A DNA stretch of 64,000 nt, taken from Desulfocapsa sp. GTDB taxonomy: Bacteria > Desulfobacterota > Desulfobulbia > Desulfobulbales > Desulfocapsaceae. Below the pieces are notes generated by a model. The model had not been told where the DNA came from. It worked only from the letters and a program-made list of their open reading frames with translations, and searched no databases. How positions within the stretch are numbered: the stretch's first letter is position 1; the number at the start of each line of letters is the position of its first letter. The translations under genes were made by a program, and so were the position numbers. The stretch is taken from assembly GCA_016765495.1 (NCBI GenBank), contig JAESPV010000095.1:62001-126000 (forward strand), read 5' to 3'. Positions 50,120 through 59,863 of the stretch are shown one piece after another.

Positions 50120-50794
50120 ATGACACAGACACAGATACAGCCGACATTTTCCTGGTCTCAGATAGATACTATTCTGCTCGATATGGATGGTACCCTGCTG
50201 GACAAATATTTTGATGACCATTTCTGGGAAGAATATGTCCCGAAAATATTTGCAAAAACCAATGGACTTTCTGATGAAGACGCACGAAAAATACTTTTGC
50301 AGCGCTACCAGCAGGTAGAAAACACCCTGCAATGGTGCGATCTTGATTACTGGTCCGAACAACTTGGCCTGGATATACCGGAACTAAAGTATAAAGTTAA
50401 GCACCTGATCAATGTACATCCTTATGTTGTCGATTTTCTGGATTATGCAAAAAGTATCAATAAAAATATTTATCTGGTCACCAATGCCCACTCCAAAACG
50501 CTTAATATAAAAATGGAGAAAACTGCATTGGGCTCACATTTTGACCGTATTGTTTGTGCTGAAGAAATCGGCTATGCCAAGGAACAACCAGAATTTTGGG
50601 AAAAACTGGAAAAACACCTCGGCTATGACAAAAATCGAACACTCCTGGCTGATGATACCGGGAAAGTACTCCGCTCCGCCAATCAATACGGAATAGGGTT
50701 CCTCGTATTTGTTGCCCGTCCCAGCTCGCGTAGCCCTGTTCAATTTTCTCCTGAATTTCCATCCATCACCTACTTTAATGAATTAATCTCCTGA
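50120..50794 (+). CDS. HAD-superfamily hydrolase (YrfG-like nucleotidase)
   Basis: LLDMDGTLLDKYFDDHFWEEYVP, LVTNAHSKTLNIKMEKT, LLADDTGKVL. Confidence 0.85.
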   Translation: MTQTQIQPTFSWSQIDTILLDMDGTLLDKYFDDHFWEEYVPKIFAKTNGLSDEDARKILLQRYQQVENTLQWCDLDYWSEQLGLDIPELKYKVKHLINVHPYVVDFLDYAKSINKNIYLVTNAHSKTLNIKMEKTALGSHFDRIVCAEEIGYAKEQPEFWEKLEKHLGYDKNRTLLADDTGKVLRSANQYGIGFLVFVARPSSRSPVQFSPEFPSITYFNELIS

Positions 50795-50899
50795 AAAGAG
50801 ATGTTATATCAAACTTTTCTTGTTGCTACTGGTACGGTATGCTAATATTTCCCACATAGGATTCATATCTTCCAATAATAATAACATTAGGAACTTCTG

Positions 50900-52060
50900 A
50901 TGACACTTGCCTCATACAAAGCAAAAGAGCTCTTTCAATGGCTGACAGATAAAAAAGACATTCTGGTTCTCGACGTACGAAACCAAACAGATTATTCACG
51001 TTTTCAAGTGGAATCACCATACCTCTTCGATATGCTTAATGTTTCCTATTATGACTTTATGGAGATTGAAGATGACAGCGTGGCTAAAGTTCCCAAAGAA
51101 CGTGCCATACGCATTGTCTGTGCCAAAGAAGGATCTGCCAAATATGTGGGAGAGATCCTTGTCAAACATGGGTTTGAAGATGTTCGCTACCTGAAAGGAG
51201 GCATTAAAACCTGGGGAAATCTTCTTGTTCCCAAGCCTCTCCACGAAGGTGAGGACTATAGCCTTTACCAGTTCATCCGTCCGGGCAAGGCATCCTGTAG
51301 CTATGGCCTCTGTTCAGGTCAGGAAATGATGCTCTTTGATCCCAGCCGCAATATAGACTTCTATCTCGACTTTGCAAAAAGCAAAAACTGCAAGATCATC
51401 AAAACATTTGAGACCCACCTTCAGGCTGACTATATCGCAGGATCACGCCAGATTGCAGAAAAGAGTGGGGCTGATTTTTTCGGGGGGATTGATTTTGACG
51501 GGACAAAAGCCGGCCACAAGGCCGTGAATGATAATGAGATTCATACCTTCAGTGACGGCGGCCCCGATGTCAAAGTGCTCTTTGCACCCGGTCATACCCC
51601 CGGATCTCTTCTCTTCATAGTGGACAACACCTTTATGATCTCAGGAGACACTGTCTTCATCCAGTCCATCGGACGTCCTGATTTGGGAGGTCAAGTTGAC
51701 CAATGGGCTGTTCTTCTCTTTAATACCATTAAAAAAGTGGAAAAACTTGATGACTCACTCCTTGTCCTGCCGGCCCATTATATGGATTGGAACGAAGCAA
51801 ATAAAGATCTCACCTTTTGTCTCTCGCTCAAGGAAGTAAAAGAACGTAACAAAGAGGTCTTTTCCCTGACTGAAGCAAAGGATTTCATCCAGTACATTAA
51901 GGATAACATGCGTGAACAGCCCCCGGAATATGCACTCATTCGTCTTGCAAATGCAAACACAGAACAATACGAAATAGACAAGCTGGAAGAACTTGATCTT
52001 GGCAAGAATGAATGTGCTGCGACAGCATACGCCAAAGCACGGGTTGAAAAGGACGGTTGA
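50900..52060 (+). CDS. Rhodanese-domain / metallo-beta-lactamase-fold protein (persulfide dioxygenase-like)
   Basis: N-terminal rhodanese-like ILVLDVRNQTDY...IRIVCAKEGSAKYV; MBL ETHLQADYIAGS, APGHTPGSLLF, ISGDTVF, LPAHYMDW. Confidence 0.85.
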   Translation: MTLASYKAKELFQWLTDKKDILVLDVRNQTDYSRFQVESPYLFDMLNVSYYDFMEIEDDSVAKVPKERAIRIVCAKEGSAKYVGEILVKHGFEDVRYLKGGIKTWGNLLVPKPLHEGEDYSLYQFIRPGKASCSYGLCSGQEMMLFDPSRNIDFYLDFAKSKNCKIIKTFETHLQADYIAGSRQIAEKSGADFFGGIDFDGTKAGHKAVNDNEIHTFSDGGPDVKVLFAPGHTPGSLLFIVDNTFMISGDTVFIQSIGRPDLGGQVDQWAVLLFNTIKKVEKLDDSLLVLPAHYMDWNEANKDLTFCLSLKEVKERNKEVFSLTEAKDFIQYIKDNMREQPPEYALIRLANANTEQYEIDKLEELDLGKNECAATAYAKARVEKDG

Positions 52061-52099
52061 CAGGCAGGCACCAGAACTATAAACTTCAGTTACATATTG

Positions 52100-52251
52100 G
52101 TAACTATTCAGTAAGGGTAACACATTCCCCTCAACTCTGAACTGACACTGTGTGGCAGTGCTTCAAATTCGTTCATTTGAGACTTCGAAGCATGCGAATG
52201 CTATTCGAGGAGGCTCAAGTGGACGTAGTTGGTGTGCTGCTGAATAGTTAC
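52100..52251. repeat. 152-bp inverted-repeat-bounded intergenic element (MITE/REP-like)
   Basis: Perfect 12-bp terminal inverted repeats GTAACTATTCAG (52100-52111) / CTGAATAGTTAC (52240-52251); nested CATTTGAG (52174-52181) / CTCAAGTG (52214-52221). Confidence 0.7.
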
Positions 52252-52277
52252 ACATCTTCTTACATTCCCCCACTGTT

Positions 52278-55178
52278 ATGAGTGAAAAAAACAAAGCCAT
52301 TCTTATTGTTGGAATCATTATCTTCGTTTTGTCCGGCGCATTTCTCTATCAGGGGTACGTCAGTCACAGTAACATTATTGACCGCACCATCAGCGCACAA
52401 AAAGCTGCGCTCAACAATACCATTAAAGATCTGGAAGAATTTTCTTTTACTCCATATCGTGCTCGCATTAAAAATCTGATAAATACCTCACCTGCAATCG
52501 TACAGGCCTTTGCCGAACGAGATCGGGAGCAACTCTATAAACTTTGCCTTCCAAAGTACGAGGCGTTAAAAAATGAGAATGCATTCTTCCATATTATGCA
52601 CTTTCATCTGCCTGATGCATCCACTTTTCTGCGGATACATAATAAGAACTTCCTTAGAGATGACTCACATACTATCAGGCCAATAGTAGGCGATGTGGGT
52701 GCAAACCAGAAAGCTCGCTCCGGATTTGAGATAGATAAACACGGTCCATTGTTTCGCATTGTACAGCCTGTCTTTTATGAGAATCATTATATTGGAGCTC
52801 TGGAATTCGGCATCAAGGCTCATACATTTCTCTATGCACTTGAGAAAAAAACCAACACCGTAGTGACTTCCTATTTCCTCACTGAAAGCCTGCCAAAAGC
52901 TGCCGATTTAGGTCAGATGAAGATTATCCGCTACGGACAATATGGGCTGCTCACCCATGACAATCCCATTTATACGAAACTTCCCCCTAACTTCACTCTG
53001 AACACTAACGACCAAAAAATCACCATTGAAGGAAAGACCTATGTCGCCCATTCACCTGCCATTTACCGTGACTTTCACGATAAAGCTATTGGAGGAATCC
53101 TCCTGCTACAGGACATTACGTTATTGCTAAACCAGAAGAAGGTGTTTCTGCTGAAGGGCTTATTTTTCTCAGCTGTGCTACTTGCTTTGGCCTTTGTCGC
53201 TCTCTATTTTACCTTCGGCTCAATAATGGGTAACCTGCTCCGTGAGATATGCGAGCGTAAAAAAACGGAAGCAGACCTTGTCGAAAGTCAACAAAAACTC
53301 CAGATGATCTTCGAATTATCTCCCGCTGCTATCTTTATTCATGACCTTGACGGCAAGATATTATCCCTAAACCAGACGATGCTTGAACTATACGGTGTGG
53401 AGAAAGAGGAAGGCCTCAACCTATCAATTATTGAAGACTACTCATCACCGGCTAACTCCCTGGAAAGGTTGTCATTTTACTGGAAAGAAGTCACTTTGGG
53501 CCGCCCACAGAGTTTTGAGTGGATTGCTCGCCGACCGCACAATAACAGCACCTTTCCTGCTCAAGTTACTCTAAGGAAAATTCGCTACGGGAACAAGGAC
53601 GTAATATATGCTACTGTGCTGGATATGTCTGCCAGAAAAGAAATGGAAGAAAAACTGGCCTCCGAGAAAGAAAGTCTGGCTGTCACACTGCGATCAATTG
53701 GTGATGGTGTAATCACCACTGATATTGAGGGAAGAATTGTTTTTATCAACAAAGTGGCCGAGCAGCTGACAGGGTGGAACAACGCGGATGTTAGCGGAAA
53801 ACATTCTACTGAAGTATTTAATATCATAAACGAAAGAACAGGGCAGAAATGTGCGAGCCCTGTTGCGAGAGTCCTTGCGCTTGGAAGAATCGTTGGGCTT
53901 GCAAACCATACTGCACTCATTGCAAAAGATGGCAACCAGATAAGCATTGCTGACAGCGGGGCCCCCATTCGCGATAGGGAAAGTAAGGTGGTTGGTGTTG
54001 TTATAGTCTTCCGGGACATCACTCACGAGAGAAAAATAGAAGAAGAGCTGGTCAAAATAAGGAAACTTGAATCCATCGGTGTCCTTGCCGGTGGTATTGC
54101 ACATGATTTTAACAATATTCTCTCCGCCATTCTGGGGAACATTGAGCTGGCGTCTTTTCGTGTAAAAAAAGATGACAGAACCGTCTCGCTTTTAACTGAG
54201 GCACAAAAAGCGGCTAAGAGAGCAGCAAAACTCACTCAGCAACTGTTGACTTTTTCCAAGGGAGGTGATCCGGTTAAAGAAATAACGTCCCTAACCGAAA
54301 TTATCCGGGATTCAGCCGATTTTGTCTTACATGGTTCACCGGTCTCCTGTGATTATATCTTCCCAGACGATCTCTGGATGGTTCTTGCCGACAGTGGTCA
54401 GGTTGGCCAGGTTATACAGAATATTATCCTGAATGCAAAACATGCCATGCCCGAAGGTGGAAAGATCAGGCTTAGCTGTTACAATGTAGAAGATGGTGTA
54501 GCTGAGTCACTTCTAAACATCCACGATGAATGTTTTGTCTGTATCAGGATTCAGGATTCGGGTATTGGTATCCCCAGGGAAATCACAGATAAAATATTTG
54601 ACCCCTACTTTACCACCAAAAATGAGGGTAGCGGACTTGGCTTGGCAATCTGTCATTCAATCATCAATAAACATGATGGACACATAATCGTGCAATCCAC
54701 CCCGGGCAAGGGGACAACTTTTACCATCTATTTGCCAGCCGTACAATCCAACGGAACAGAATTAACCAAGACTCGAAAAACACCACCAGCTATGAAAGCT
54801 GCGCGAATCATGGTGATGGATGATGATGAAATGATACGTGATGTGGCCACGGCGCAGCTCTCAATTCTCGGGCATGAGGTAATTCCAGTATCTGATGGCG
54901 AGCAGGCAATCAATAAATACCAGGAATTACAGGATAGCAAACTTCCTGTTGATCTTGTGCTCATGGATTTAACCATCCCCGGCGGTATGGGTGGCCAGGA
55001 GGCCTGCCAAAAGCTCCTCCAGATAGATCCTACGGCAAAGATTATTGTCGCCAGCGGGTATTCAAACGACCCGGTAATGGCTGATTTTCGCAAGTATGGA
55101 TTCTCTGCTGCTGTTGCAAAACCGTTTGACCTGCATGAATTGAGGAAGGCTGTCGAATCTGCTTTAGGGGTGGCTTAA
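52278..55178 (+). CDS. Hybrid sensor histidine kinase (periplasmic Cache-like sensor, two PAS, HisKA, HATPase, receiver)
   Basis: TM-flanked N-terminal sensor, PAS motifs, AGGIAHDFNNILSAILGNIELA, GSGLGLAICHSIINKHDGHI, VMDDDEMIRDV...VLMDLTIPGGMGG. Confidence 0.93.
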   Translation: MSEKNKAILIVGIIIFVLSGAFLYQGYVSHSNIIDRTISAQKAALNNTIKDLEEFSFTPYRARIKNLINTSPAIVQAFAERDREQLYKLCLPKYEALKNENAFFHIMHFHLPDASTFLRIHNKNFLRDDSHTIRPIVGDVGANQKARSGFEIDKHGPLFRIVQPVFYENHYIGALEFGIKAHTFLYALEKKTNTVVTSYFLTESLPKAADLGQMKIIRYGQYGLLTHDNPIYTKLPPNFTLNTNDQKITIEGKTYVAHSPAIYRDFHDKAIGGILLLQDITLLLNQKKVFLLKGLFFSAVLLALAFVALYFTFGSIMGNLLREICERKKTEADLVESQQKLQMIFELSPAAIFIHDLDGKILSLNQTMLELYGVEKEEGLNLSIIEDYSSPANSLERLSFYWKEVTLGRPQSFEWIARRPHNNSTFPAQVTLRKIRYGNKDVIYATVLDMSARKEMEEKLASEKESLAVTLRSIGDGVITTDIEGRIVFINKVAEQLTGWNNADVSGKHSTEVFNIINERTGQKCASPVARVLALGRIVGLANHTALIAKDGNQISIADSGAPIRDRESKVVGVVIVFRDITHERKIEEELVKIRKLESIGVLAGGIAHDFNNILSAILGNIELASFRVKKDDRTVSLLTEAQKAAKRAAKLTQQLLTFSKGGDPVKEITSLTEIIRDSADFVLHGSPVSCDYIFPDDLWMVLADSGQVGQVIQNIILNAKHAMPEGGKIRLSCYNVEDGVAESLLNIHDECFVCIRIQDSGIGIPREITDKIFDPYFTTKNEGSGLGLAICHSIINKHDGHIIVQSTPGKGTTFTIYLPAVQSNGTELTKTRKTPPAMKAARIMVMDDDEMIRDVATAQLSILGHEVIPVSDGEQAINKYQELQDSKLPVDLVLMDLTIPGGMGGQEACQKLLQIDPTAKIIVASGYSNDPVMADFRKYGFSAAVAKPFDLHELRKAVESALGVA

Positions 55179-55203
55179 CCTGGCTGTCGCTGCGCAGTCT
55201 TCT

Positions 55204-56325
55204 TCAGGAATCGCTGGTATTGTCAGCATCACCATGAGTTCTCAGTTGACCAACAGCTTTATTTGACGAAAGAAGAATAGCCAGCCAGCGAGTATTATCA
55301 GATCCATCAAGTGCAATACGTACAGCCATGGTAAGGGGTACAGACAGCAGCATCCCAACAGGACCCAGCACCCATCCCCAGAAGGCTAACGAAATAAACA
55401 CCACAAGCACTGAAAGCCCCACACCTTTGCCCATCACTCGCGGTTCAACAATACTTCCGATAATTACATTCACAGCAAGAAAAATGCTGCCTGTAACCAG
55501 TGCTGCCCCCCAACCAAGCTGAACCAGCGCAAGAAGTACAGCTGGAATTGCAGCAATGATTGAGCCAATATTGGGAATAAAGTTAAGCAAAAAAGCAACA
55601 ACTCCCCACATAATTGCATAGTCGAGCCCTTGTAATGAAAGAGCAAAACCAATAATCGCACCGGTAACAAGACTGGTAAGTGTTTTGATCCCGAGGTAAC
55701 GATTTACGCCCGTTGCAATCTCAGTATATTTACGAAGTGCCAATGATTGATCACCCTGAATGGCACGCATTTTACAAGGGAAACCGGCTGCTTCTGAAAG
55801 AATAAAGAAAAATGTCAGAAAAATTACAAATGTGTTTGTAACCATACCGCCAAGGCCATTCAGGGTATTAGCAGCCATTTTAAGCAACTTCCCCGGATTA
55901 AAGGTGTCGGTCAAAATGGATCGATCCAGGGTGATTCCCTTCTCCCCCAGCCATCGCCACCAACCGGCGGTCTGCTCAAGCATTCGGTCCTGATAAGCCG
56001 GAACATTCCGGGAAAAATCAGTCATTGAGGTACCAATCAGAGTAACAAGTGAAATCCATACTCCAACGATAACAACAATTAAAAGCAGCATACCTGCAAA
56101 CTCAGGTATCCCTTTCCTCTGCATCCAGAACAGAGGCGGAGCACAAATAATGGCAAGAAACACAGCAAGCAGAAAGGGAACAACTAACGGTGACGCAGCC
56201 TTCATACCAGCAACAACAATTACGAAGGCAGCCATATTAATCAGGGGGCTGTTTCGAACGGAAAAGGATGTCATGGAATAAAAATGATAGGCAAAAGTGG
56301 AAAAATAGCGTAAATTTTCCCTCAA
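55204..56325 (-). CDS. AI-2E family transporter
   Basis: Multi-TM; YAIMWGVVAFLLNFIPNIGSIIAAIPAVLLALVQLG, GSIVEPRVMGKGVGLSVLVVFISLAFWGWVLGPVGMLLSVPLT. Confidence 0.92.
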   Translation of the reverse strand: MRENLRYFSTFAYHFYSMTSFSVRNSPLINMAAFVIVVAGMKAASPLVVPFLLAVFLAIICAPPLFWMQRKGIPEFAGMLLLIVVIVGVWISLVTLIGTSMTDFSRNVPAYQDRMLEQTAGWWRWLGEKGITLDRSILTDTFNPGKLLKMAANTLNGLGGMVTNTFVIFLTFFFILSEAAGFPCKMRAIQGDQSLALRKYTEIATGVNRYLGIKTLTSLVTGAIIGFALSLQGLDYAIMWGVVAFLLNFIPNIGSIIAAIPAVLLALVQLGWGAALVTGSIFLAVNVIIGSIVEPRVMGKGVGLSVLVVFISLAFWGWVLGPVGMLLSVPLTMAVRIALDGSDNTRWLAILLSSNKAVGQLRTHGDADNTSDS

Positions 56326-56378
56326 TTATAAGCGGAAATCTCAGGCTGCCTCGACTATTCTTTTTTTACAGGTAAATC

Positions 56379-56879
56379 ATGCAGAAAACAAACTTTTTTT
56401 TCATTATGGTTCTCACAATTCTTCTCTCAGGTTGCGGTTCCCGCAAGACTGTATATGAAGGTGTTCGATTTCCAGAAACATCCACAAGTGACGTAACATT
56501 TCAAGAGCATGCAATTCCAGCAGACTGTTCTGCATTTGCTCATCTGTTGATGAACACCAAAATACATTCATCAGGGTATGACATTGCAGAAGCCATGCAA
56601 TTGGAAGCCCAGGAAAAAGGGGCCAATCTCATACTTGTTGGAATGGCACGAACACTAGTGGAAGAAGAGCTGGAGACCAATCGATTTGACTACTACGGCC
56701 CCAAATACGTCTACAATTTCAACAAAACCTGGCTTGGATGGAAATTTGGTTTTGATGCGTGGAACGATGGAGACAAGCTTGTTGGTTTAGGGTCTGACAG
56801 ATGGGGAAGCACAGACATACATTTTGATCACAGCCTTCTGATTAAGGCAGTTTTTCTGCGTTGTGGAGAGAAACTCTAA
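56379..56879 (+). CDS. Small lipoprotein (DUF4156-like)
   Basis: Lipobox LLSGCGS; AMQLEAQEKGANLILV. Confidence 0.55.
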   Translation: MQKTNFFFIMVLTILLSGCGSRKTVYEGVRFPETSTSDVTFQEHAIPADCSAFAHLLMNTKIHSSGYDIAEAMQLEAQEKGANLILVGMARTLVEEELETNRFDYYGPKYVYNFNKTWLGWKFGFDAWNDGDKLVGLGSDRWGSTDIHFDHSLLIKAVFLRCGEKL

Positions 56880-57301
56880 ACAAGATCAGGATTTGCTTTT
56901 ACCCACTCCTCAAATTCCACAAAAGCATTTTTTAATTCACCCATACGAGCACTCAGTCCCTGAATTTTCTTATCACGAGCCAGGTACTCAAATTCGAGTG
57001 CCAGGTTTGAGATCCGCCAGGCAAAAATCGTGGCACTGGCCCCCTTCATGCCATGACAGACCTCTCGAATCTCTTCACTGTTTTCAGACTTGATTCCTTC
57101 TTCTATGGCACCAACCCACTTTGGCCCGCTTTTCTGAGATAAATGATTAAGAAGTTCAACAATAATAGTAAGATTATCATTGCAGTTTTTTTTCAATCGA
57201 TCCAAATCCAGAACTATATCCGGTCGTTCTTCTGTCTTAGCTGATACAGGATCCATAGTATTTGTCTCAGATTTCTGTTTTGAGGGAAAATGTACTTGCA
57301 A
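56876..57301 (-). CDS. Hpt (histidine phosphotransfer) domain protein
   Basis: REVCHGMKGASATIFAWRISNLALEFEYLARD matches the Hpt H-x-x-KG-x-x motif. Confidence 0.8.
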   Translation of the reverse strand: MQVHFPSKQKSETNTMDPVSAKTEERPDIVLDLDRLKKNCNDNLTIIVELLNHLSQKSGPKWVGAIEEGIKSENSEEIREVCHGMKGASATIFAWRISNLALEFEYLARDKKIQGLSARMGELKNAFVEFEEWVKANPDLV

Positions 57302-57309
57302 CGAGCATA

Positions 57310-59571
57310 TTACCAGATTGCACGCATCCCCTTCTGTTTTCGTAAATGATCAATCCTTCGTTCCAGGTCTATACGCCACTCAGCATGAATCCTTGCAGCC
57401 GATGGAGCAATAAGCTCCGGGAGGCCGTAAACAAGCCTGTCCGATGCCCGACTGGCTTCAATGACAGCTTCAATGGAGCGTGCACCAAACTTATACCGAC
57501 TGAGCAAAAGACGCAACAGTAGACCAGAGGTTTTACGTGCTGCTTTCTTCCAGTGCGTATCCATCTGGTGGGCAATAATAAAGGCACGTTTCAGTAAAAT
57601 CCTGCGAAGCTCTTCAAGATCATCACTACTGGCAGAGTCACGAAGGATAATGTCTGGGATTTCAATACCATCGATATCAAGCACTACCCGCAGACGACTC
57701 ATAAAATCGGGAATTTTAAGGGTCTTCATCCTGGCAAGTGCCTCTTTATCCGTCGGATCAAGAAGCTTCTCCATGTCACTCCAGCTTGCCTTAACACCAC
57801 CTGCAAAAACAAAGATAGCACGTCCTATAAAATGTGGAATTCCATTTACATACGTCACGCCATCCTGCATTGAAGGAAGGAAATATCTGAGATATCCGAA
57901 CTCATGTCCATCATAGCGACAATCAAACTCATCCCAGAAAACTATGGGCACCTTCCCTTTTGCAACCGCTGCTCGTACCGGCTCAATCGCAGAGTTAATC
58001 TCATCGGGAGAGGCAAACTGAGTAAGGTTAAACTCAAAGAAATCAAAGGGATCACCCTCGAATCGTCCTGAGATAACCCGAGCCACCTCTTTCACAGCAA
58101 AGGATTTCCCTGAACCGGGAGGACCAAAAACACCAAGACAAAGGGGTCGAAGAACATTTTCTTTCGACACGTAGGAATCCATCACATTCTGTAGAGTGAT
58201 CACCGGATCAATCTCAGCAGGATCAGTTGTCCGAAGGTGTCCAACTTGAAAAATCGGTAAATTTCCAAAACCATCCTTACGATTCACCTCTTCTTTCAAA
58301 TCATGAAGAACTGAAACGATTTCATCCATATACCCATGGGATCCACCAGGTGAAGCAGCATTTATGGAAGATGCTGGCTTGCGAAAGTAGAAGAAACTCC
58401 TGAGTGCACGTTTTTTCTCTTCAGACCAGATTTGCGCAGCCACAAGATCAATAATTGCTTCAAAATCTCCAGAAAGAGGTGGTAGCTCAAAAAAGGATGG
58501 ATCCGAGCCATAATTAATAAACGAACGGGAATACCCGCCCGGAAAACTTTTAGCAAAATCAAGATTTGGAAATTCCAGAGTTTCTTTAAAATAATAGCCA
58601 TGACTATTCAACAGCCCCCAATTATTGAGAATTCGCTTTGAAAAATCATAGAAATAGTTTTTGCTGAAATTAAACTCACCAAAACGCATGGTATCCATAG
58701 CCAACATGGCAGGAAGCAGCGTATCGTAACAGGGAACAGAACCACGCTGACGCGGAGAACTTTTTTCCGGCAAACACCCCTTGCGATGCCTGAAGAAAAT
58801 AGCATCCGGGCCAATATAAAGCACGCCATGAGGAAACATTTCCACCACAATATGGCAACGAAACTGTGATGTCCTGTTATCCCAGAGACCAACCTCTTCA
58901 GTTCGAAGAGCCCGCAGACACATGGCGACGATGGTTTCCCAATTCACGGAACAATCCATCTCCATGCGGGTGGTCTCAAGATCTGAAAGTCTGCAGAAAA
59001 GAACGAATCTCTCCCCGAGCAGTTTGGCCCAATTCCCCCAATGCGCAGCAGAAATTCCCATGGCAATGGCCCAGAGATTTGGATTACGATCCAGATCTTC
59101 CCGGCTGATTTCCGGCGGATGACCGGAATCATCTATAACAATCAATCCATCATTATCAGTGAATATTTCTCTGTTAGAGTCATTCACCACAAAATCTTCT
59201 GCAAAGCTTGATCTTCCACCGGCAGGTAAGTACTGGTTGACCATAAACCATCCATGATCATCCCGTTCCACACCGGTATGCGGATACTTCCTGAATATCT
59301 GAAAAATATCCTTCTGCTCTCCATAGGTAATGGAATGAATTCTCGGATTGAGATCAGATTCTGACACATAAGCAGATAACCAAGTAAGTAACTGCTCCAG
59401 TCGTCCGTATTCTACTGATACATCACCGGCCATAAGTTCAATATGGTCACCAGGGTTATACCCATAGGCCGGTAGATTCCCCTCTTCCAAAAGACTAACC
59501 TGTTTAATCGGCAGGTTACGGATCTTGACATTGGACCCGAGCAGGGTCACTTTCTGGCTATATTCAGGCAT
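57310..59571 (-). CDS. AAA+ ATPase with large uncharacterised N-terminal region
   Basis: Walker A VFGPPGSGKSFAVKEVA, Walker B VPIVFWDEFDC; ~440-aa N-terminal region with no recognised standard domain. Confidence 0.75.
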   Translation of the reverse strand: MPEYSQKVTLLGSNVKIRNLPIKQVSLLEEGNLPAYGYNPGDHIELMAGDVSVEYGRLEQLLTWLSAYVSESDLNPRIHSITYGEQKDIFQIFRKYPHTGVERDDHGWFMVNQYLPAGGRSSFAEDFVVNDSNREIFTDNDGLIVIDDSGHPPEISREDLDRNPNLWAIAMGISAAHWGNWAKLLGERFVLFCRLSDLETTRMEMDCSVNWETIVAMCLRALRTEEVGLWDNRTSQFRCHIVVEMFPHGVLYIGPDAIFFRHRKGCLPEKSSPRQRGSVPCYDTLLPAMLAMDTMRFGEFNFSKNYFYDFSKRILNNWGLLNSHGYYFKETLEFPNLDFAKSFPGGYSRSFINYGSDPSFFELPPLSGDFEAIIDLVAAQIWSEEKKRALRSFFYFRKPASSINAASPGGSHGYMDEIVSVLHDLKEEVNRKDGFGNLPIFQVGHLRTTDPAEIDPVITLQNVMDSYVSKENVLRPLCLGVFGPPGSGKSFAVKEVARVISGRFEGDPFDFFEFNLTQFASPDEINSAIEPVRAAVAKGKVPIVFWDEFDCRYDGHEFGYLRYFLPSMQDGVTYVNGIPHFIGRAIFVFAGGVKASWSDMEKLLDPTDKEALARMKTLKIPDFMSRLRVVLDIDGIEIPDIILRDSASSDDLEELRRILLKRAFIIAHQMDTHWKKAARKTSGLLLRLLLSRYKFGARSIEAVIEASRASDRLVYGLPELIAPSAARIHAEWRIDLERRIDHLRKQKGMRAIW

Positions 59572-59606
59572 AACTTCTCACACAGTTGGAAAGAAAAATA
59601 TACAAC

Positions 59607-59637
59607 GCACAATGGGAGGCTGTAACCCCCCATTGCA
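59607..59637 (-). terminator. Hairpin terminator candidate after cydB/small ORF
   Basis: GTGCAATGGGGGG ttacag CCTCCCATTGTGC on minus strand, followed by a T-rich stretch. Confidence 0.6.
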
Positions 59638-59682
59638 CACAACTACTCTCAAGAGGATGTTTTACTTCCTCCTGATATTTTT

Positions 59683-59778
59683 TTACAAAAGGCCCGACTT
59701 ATCCAGGGCCATAACTGCTCCTTTGTACGATAAAACAATAACAGTCACATATCCAAGCAATAACAATGTTGTAGTCAT
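59683..59778 (-). CDS. CydX-like small membrane protein of cytochrome bd (31 aa)
   Basis: MTTTLLLLGYVTVIVLSYKGAVMALDKSGLL*, one TM, AAAAGGAGAAACTC RBS; sits directly downstream of cydB and is absent from the ORF track. Confidence 0.7.
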   Translation of the reverse strand: MTTTLLLLGYVTVIVLSYKGAVMALDKSGLL

Positions 59779-59863
59779 GAGTTTCTCCTTTTTTAGTACC
59801 TTTTCTTCTCTATCCCTCAAGGAAGTAACGACAGGCGTGTTGGCCTTTTATCCTTACCCGGAT

